A stretch of DNA of 10,000 nt from assembly GCA_018398815.1 (NCBI GenBank), contig JAFLJL010014701.1, forward strand, positions 22,501-32,500, in the 5' to 3' direction. The position numbers and the translations under genes were made by a program. This document shows positions 6,999-10,000 of this stretch, piece by piece (position 1 is the first letter of the stretch; each line of letters starts with the position of its first letter). Below the pieces are notes generated by a model. The model worked only from the letters and a program-made list of their open reading frames with translations, had not been told where the DNA came from and did not search any database. The stretch is from Conus ventricosus. Its lineage: Eukaryota > Mollusca > Gastropoda > Neogastropoda > Conidae.

Positions 6999-8196
6999 AT
7001 GGCAGGAATTGAAGATGCAGAAGATTATGATGTTTTTGATCGTGGAGACGACATGAGTGAAATGATCCCTTTGACACGGCATCGCTCAATGCTCTCAATG
7101 CGGCGTGAATTAACAGAAAGTACGGTCGGAGCATTTTACAAAAGTTTAGGTCAAGAACCTCCCGAATTTATAGACCCAAATGATTTTGAATTAGAAGATG
7201 GTCATTTGTCTGTGAAAAACGACCAAGGACAACTTGTTCGGCTTACAACTAAACCAGACCCATCAAAGTTTTAGCCAAGAGTACAATTATACAAAGACTC
7301 AGTGTGAAAGATCAAAATCGCCTTGGCATTTCTAAACCAAAATTAGATAAGGATGCAGTTGCTAAACTTCAAAACACACTACAAGAACTCCCAACAGCTA
7401 ACCAAATACAAAACATGGAACTTAAAGAATTAAATCAATCAGCAGATGAAATAATAAATGCAATAGAAGCAGAAACCAGTTTTTCAGAAGAAACAGCATT
7501 AAAAACAATTAATGATTCACCATTGCCTATGCGGGAAATAACGGCCCTTGATCATGCTTTGAGAAGCATCAGAGGCGAATTAACAAACAATTTAGCAAAA
7601 CTAGGTGAACTAGATGAGCATATAAAAAGAAAAAGAAAAACTCGTTGAGGCTGATGACGCCAACTTAGGGCATGATATTAAAGAAAGAATAACCCAAAGA
7701 CTAAATGATCTTGAACAAGAGAGATCGGCAAGACTAGAAGTGTTGTCTACTAACCGAGAACAATTACAAACTCAAGTGAGCAGAATAAGAGAAACTATCC
7801 AAAGAATTTTATATGAAGACACAACGCTAGCAGAACGAATCCGAACACTGTTTAGAGAGCAAGGAGTCACATTAGTAAGCGTTATAACAGCCTTAGGATT
7901 TGCAATAAGTACACTGGTGATGGCTATTACAGGCGGCGGTGGTCAAAGTTCATTACCTCCGCCGCCATCGCCTCCGCCTGATAAATCATGGGTAAAAAAA
8001 CAACTTGATCATCTTGCAAGTTTATTAAAAAAAATTAGCCGGTAAAGCCGTGGATGCTTTACCAGGTATATTAGGGAGTATTGGCAGCTGGCTGTTGTCT
8101 ACTGCAAGCAAAGTAGTTGGCTTTATGGCCGAGCACTAATGGACATTAGTTCTCGTAATAGTTGGGTTACTATTTAGTAAGATAAAGACCAAGTAA
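6999..8196 (+). pseudogene. Uncharacterised Polinton coiled-coil protein with hydrophobic segments and Gly/Pro linker (frame-broken)
   Basis: The start MAGIEDAEDYDVFDRGDD at 6999 opens an acidic N-terminal domain (to about 7270). A long, mostly helical, charged region follows (about 7271-7860), with ERITQRLNDLEQERSARLE near 7688 typical of coiled coil. Then come a hydrophobic helix, VTLVSVITALGFAISTLVMA (near 7866-7925), a GGGG plus LPPPPSPPP linker (about 7930-7980), a helix with GILGSIGSWLLS (8067-8102) and a last hydrophobic segment (8143-8175) before TAA 8194-8196. I recall this C-terminal order in uncharacterised proteins of many cnidarian Polintons. Frame changes lie at the T4 run 7269-7272, an A run near 7623-7627 and the A8 run 8027-8034. 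An in-frame TAA lies at 8137-8139. A minor capsid or membrane-perturbing role is conjecture. Confidence 0.75.
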
Positions 8197-9337
8197 TCCT
8201 ATGCCAGTTAATCCAAGAACAAGCGCTGTCTTTTCATATTCATGGTCTGAGTCTTCAATGGCTTTTGGGGGTTGGGCCTTGGGGATTGGATGACTTATTC
8301 TTGGGTGTTCTTTTATTGTTTGTAATATTACTGGCTCAGAATTTATGTCGTTTTTCCCAACCTTCTGTTCATTGCCTGCCACAAGGATTTCATTATTATA
8401 GTTTATTATTGTACCTATCTGGAGCCTGAGGTCAGAAGGCAACATGTATAAACCAGTGCCAACAGCAAAGTCTACTTTCGATCTTGCGTATTGTAAAACA
8501 TTTTGGTACCTTTTAATACTTGAAGGCAAATCAACTGTAGAATTAATGCGTCCTCTAAATTTGCTAAGTATTGTTTTTGTGCATCAAAGCCAGTAGAAGG
8601 ATCTGTTATGCTCGATCTCGTTTGTGCTTGCGAACCTAGCAAACACCAAACGTAAGTACGAATAGAATCGTTTATTCGTTCTATGCCCGCTCTAGTTAGG
8701 CCCTTAGAAGTGTCTAAGATAAATGTTGTCCATGCTGTTTTATGCTCTTGCTCTAGGGACCAGGGCTGAACAATTTTGAAAGGAGGATGCCAGTCATAGT
8801 TATACTTTCTGTGCGTGCCCCGAAAATAAAGAACGCCTAGGCCATGATTAAGATCCAACTTTCGTCTAAAGTCTGTCTTGATGTTAATATTGAATTCGTT
8901 ACAGATCCTTTCAAAAGCCTTCATGTCTATTCTGTTGCTGAATGGATTAAACGATTTGTCATTCGGTAATGGTGCTTGCAGTTCAGTCAAAATACGTCTA
9001 AAGGTGTAATAGAAATGAAATCTGTACACTGACCTCACCAAAGGATCAGGATGATTTAAATGATCAGCATACGACACTCCACACACCCAGTTGATGCACA
9101 AGACACAGCAAAGTTTAACTGGTTCTGATAAAACTGCATCGGATGACTAAACCACGCTTTCTGGTTGTGCTCGTTTTCAATAGGGGGGTTAAGATAGCTC
9201 TTCAATGGAGTACTCACCTTTTTATGAAAAGTGGCAGTCTGGGTCACAGCAATGTCAAGAGTATCAGTTGTTATGTTTTTAAGATTGTAGTGCGGCCCAA
9301 CAGAATATTTTGCATCAGTATATTTGAATGCACTCAT
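8170..9337 (-). pseudogene. Uncharacterised Polinton protein with C-terminal membrane anchor (frame-broken)
   Basis: The start MSAFKYTDAKYSVGPHYN is at 9337. The N-terminal part (to about 9090) contains AWFSHPMQFYQNQLNFAV. The central part (about 9090-8545) holds VRSVYRFHFYYTFRRIL, FERICNEFNINIKTDFR, GLTRAGIERINDSIRTYVWC and SSITDPSTGF. The last part (8529-8170) holds DFAVGTGLYMLPSDLRLQIG, a Pro/Lys-rich spacer and a final hydrophobic helix, TALVLGLTGIGLLGLYL, before TAG 8172-8170. The whole plan, including the 'RICNEF...DFR' and 'GLTRxGxxRIN' motifs, matches an uncharacterised family I recall from cnidarian Polintons. The frame changes near 9080-9092, at a TG repeat, and near 8541-8550. The C-terminal anchor suggests a membrane- or virion-surface-associated protein. 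Function is unknown. Confidence 0.75.
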
Positions 9338-9356
9338 TTTTATTTTGTTTAAAAAA
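9338..9356. promoter_or_regulatory. 19-base divergent spacer between the 9337 (minus) and 9357 (plus) starts
   Basis: The whole space between two oppositely oriented start codons is TTTTATTTTGTTTAAAAAA. Read outward in either direction it gives an A-rich leader against an ATG: AAAATAAAA on the minus strand and TTTAAAAAA on the plus. Any promoter must be bidirectional and extremely compact, or lie inside the opposite coding region. Confidence 0.55.
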
Positions 9357-10000
9357 ATGTTTGTAACAATAACAACCAAGACCGTCCTTCGTTTTTGGAA
9401 CATGCTATTGATAACAATTGCGGGGCCAGACTGGTTGCACTTCATGAAATATTTTACAAAGTTGTATGGTTTAATATAAGTAAATCCAAGAAGAATAATA
9501 GGGTTCTAAAAATTAACAAATCAGGGACCAAAGTTAGCCAGTTAACAATACCTGATGGTTATTACGGGTTTTTGCTCACTAAAAGAAGCAATGAGTAACT
9601 TTGACATTACTCTCAAACTTAACAATGCAAATCTAAAAACAATGTTAACATTCAAGCCTGAAGAAGTAGCTTACTATTTTGATGGAGAGCTAGCTAAAAT
9701 GTTAGGCTTTACAACTGCCAATCTACCCACTCATAGTTTTAGTGTTGCGCCAGACAAAACTACTTTTGAGGGGAAAATCCGCTCGATCTTGCATTACATT
9801 CAATACTCTATGTTCATTTGGACGAGCTGAGCACTGATGAAAATTTATATGATGGAAGGCCCTCAACTGTTTTAAGAGCTCTTCCATCAGGGAAAGCTGC
9901 ATATTGCGATTATGAAATTATACAATTCCCTAATTTACAGTTTAAAAGATTAGTTTGTGGGAGGGTTGGATCATTTAATATAAAAATCAAAGACAAAACA
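9357..10000 (+). pseudogene. 5' part of an uncharacterised Polinton gene (frame-broken, runs off right edge)
   Basis: The ATG at 9357-9359 follows an A-run and opens a frame reading MFVTI. The continuing protein signal lies in another frame (about 9375-9560: LVALHEIFYKVVWFNIS, VSQLTIPDGYYGF). It then moves to a third piece (about 9565-9800: FDITLKLNN, GELAKMLGF) and a fourth, open to the edge (9806-10000: LYVHLDELSTDENLYDGRPS, LRALPSG, LQFKRLVCGRVGSF). The order 'ALHEI...W-N', 'PDGYY', 'LGF', 'YVHLxEL', 'NLYxGxPSTVLRxxP' and 'LQFKRL' matches an uncharacterised family I recall from cnidarian Polintons. The beta-rich pattern would suit a minor capsid or penton-like protein, but that is inference. 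Frame changes lie near 9360-9375, at the T run near 9568-9572 and near 9780-9805. Confidence 0.7.

Larger units (their letters stand above)
1..10000. mobile_element. Interior of a Polinton/Maverick-like virus-derived DNA transposon (both ends outside the window)
   Basis: The window combines a B-family DNA polymerase with YTDTDS and NNSCFGKTMEN motifs, a retroviral-like DDE integrase and a probable double jelly-roll capsid protein. That combination is the established hallmark of Polintons/Mavericks and related adinto-like viruses. Genes lie on both strands, are packed with gaps of 7 to about 130 bases, and show no introns. The terminal inverted repeats, the packaging ATPase and the capsid-maturation protease are not seen, so the window is internal. 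Most genes carry frame changes, so this copy as written could not express its full gene set. The cnidarian-like assignment comes from remembered family resemblance, not from a search. Confidence 0.88.

Noticed and set aside
9143..9352. Plus-strand open frame opposite the start of the 9337 gene
   Set aside because: It is antisense to MSAFKYTDAKY and the following conserved segment.
1..10000. Terminal inverted repeats or target-site duplications of the element
   Set aside because: No long inverted repeat between distant parts of the window was seen; coding continues across both edges.

Overview
This window looks like the interior of a Polinton/Maverick-type element, a large virus-like DNA transposon of eukaryotic genomes. 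The call rests on three hallmark genes: a family-B DNA polymerase of the protein-primed type with an endonuclease VII-like insert (minus strand, 4914 to 1509), a retroviral-like DDE integrase (plus strand, 561 to about 1558) and a probable double jelly-roll major capsid protein (minus strand, 6960 to 5691). The remaining genes resemble uncharacterised proteins that I recall from invertebrate, especially cnidarian, Polintons. An animal and possibly cnidarian host is my best guess, but the window holds no host gene to confirm it. No introns, tRNAs, bacterial promoters or terminal inverted repeats are visible, so both ends of the element lie outside.

Layout from left to right. The 3' end of a plus-strand gene (1-123) is followed by a small membrane-associated protein gene (146-553) and the integrase, in a tight plus-strand series with 22- and 7-base gaps. 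The integrase meets the polymerase tail to tail near 1509-1558. The polymerase fills 1509-4914. Upstream of it on the same strand come a glycine-rich membrane/coiled-coil protein gene (5667 to 5042) and the capsid gene (6960 to 5691). A 38-base spacer then separates the capsid gene from a divergent plus-strand gene (6999-8196) for a coiled-coil protein with hydrophobic segments. That gene converges, with a 27-base overlap, on a minus-strand gene (9337 to 8170) for a protein with a C-terminal membrane anchor. A 19-base spacer separates this from a divergent plus-strand gene (9357 onward) that runs off the right edge.

Most long genes are broken. The integrase, polymerase, capsid gene and four uncharacterised genes each change reading frame one to about nine times, and at least one in-frame stop is present (8137-8139). 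The protein-level signal on both sides of each break remains strong, with motifs intact, and most breaks sit at single-base runs. The copy is therefore either recently inactivated or affected by homopolymer errors in the assembly. Only 146-553 is clearly intact over its whole length.

Functionally, the integrase would insert the element, the polymerase would copy it by protein priming, and the capsid protein would build an icosahedral shell. The several membrane-segment proteins are plausible minor virion components, but that is inference. No packaging ATPase or adenain-like protease is visible; both would be expected outside the window if the element was once complete.
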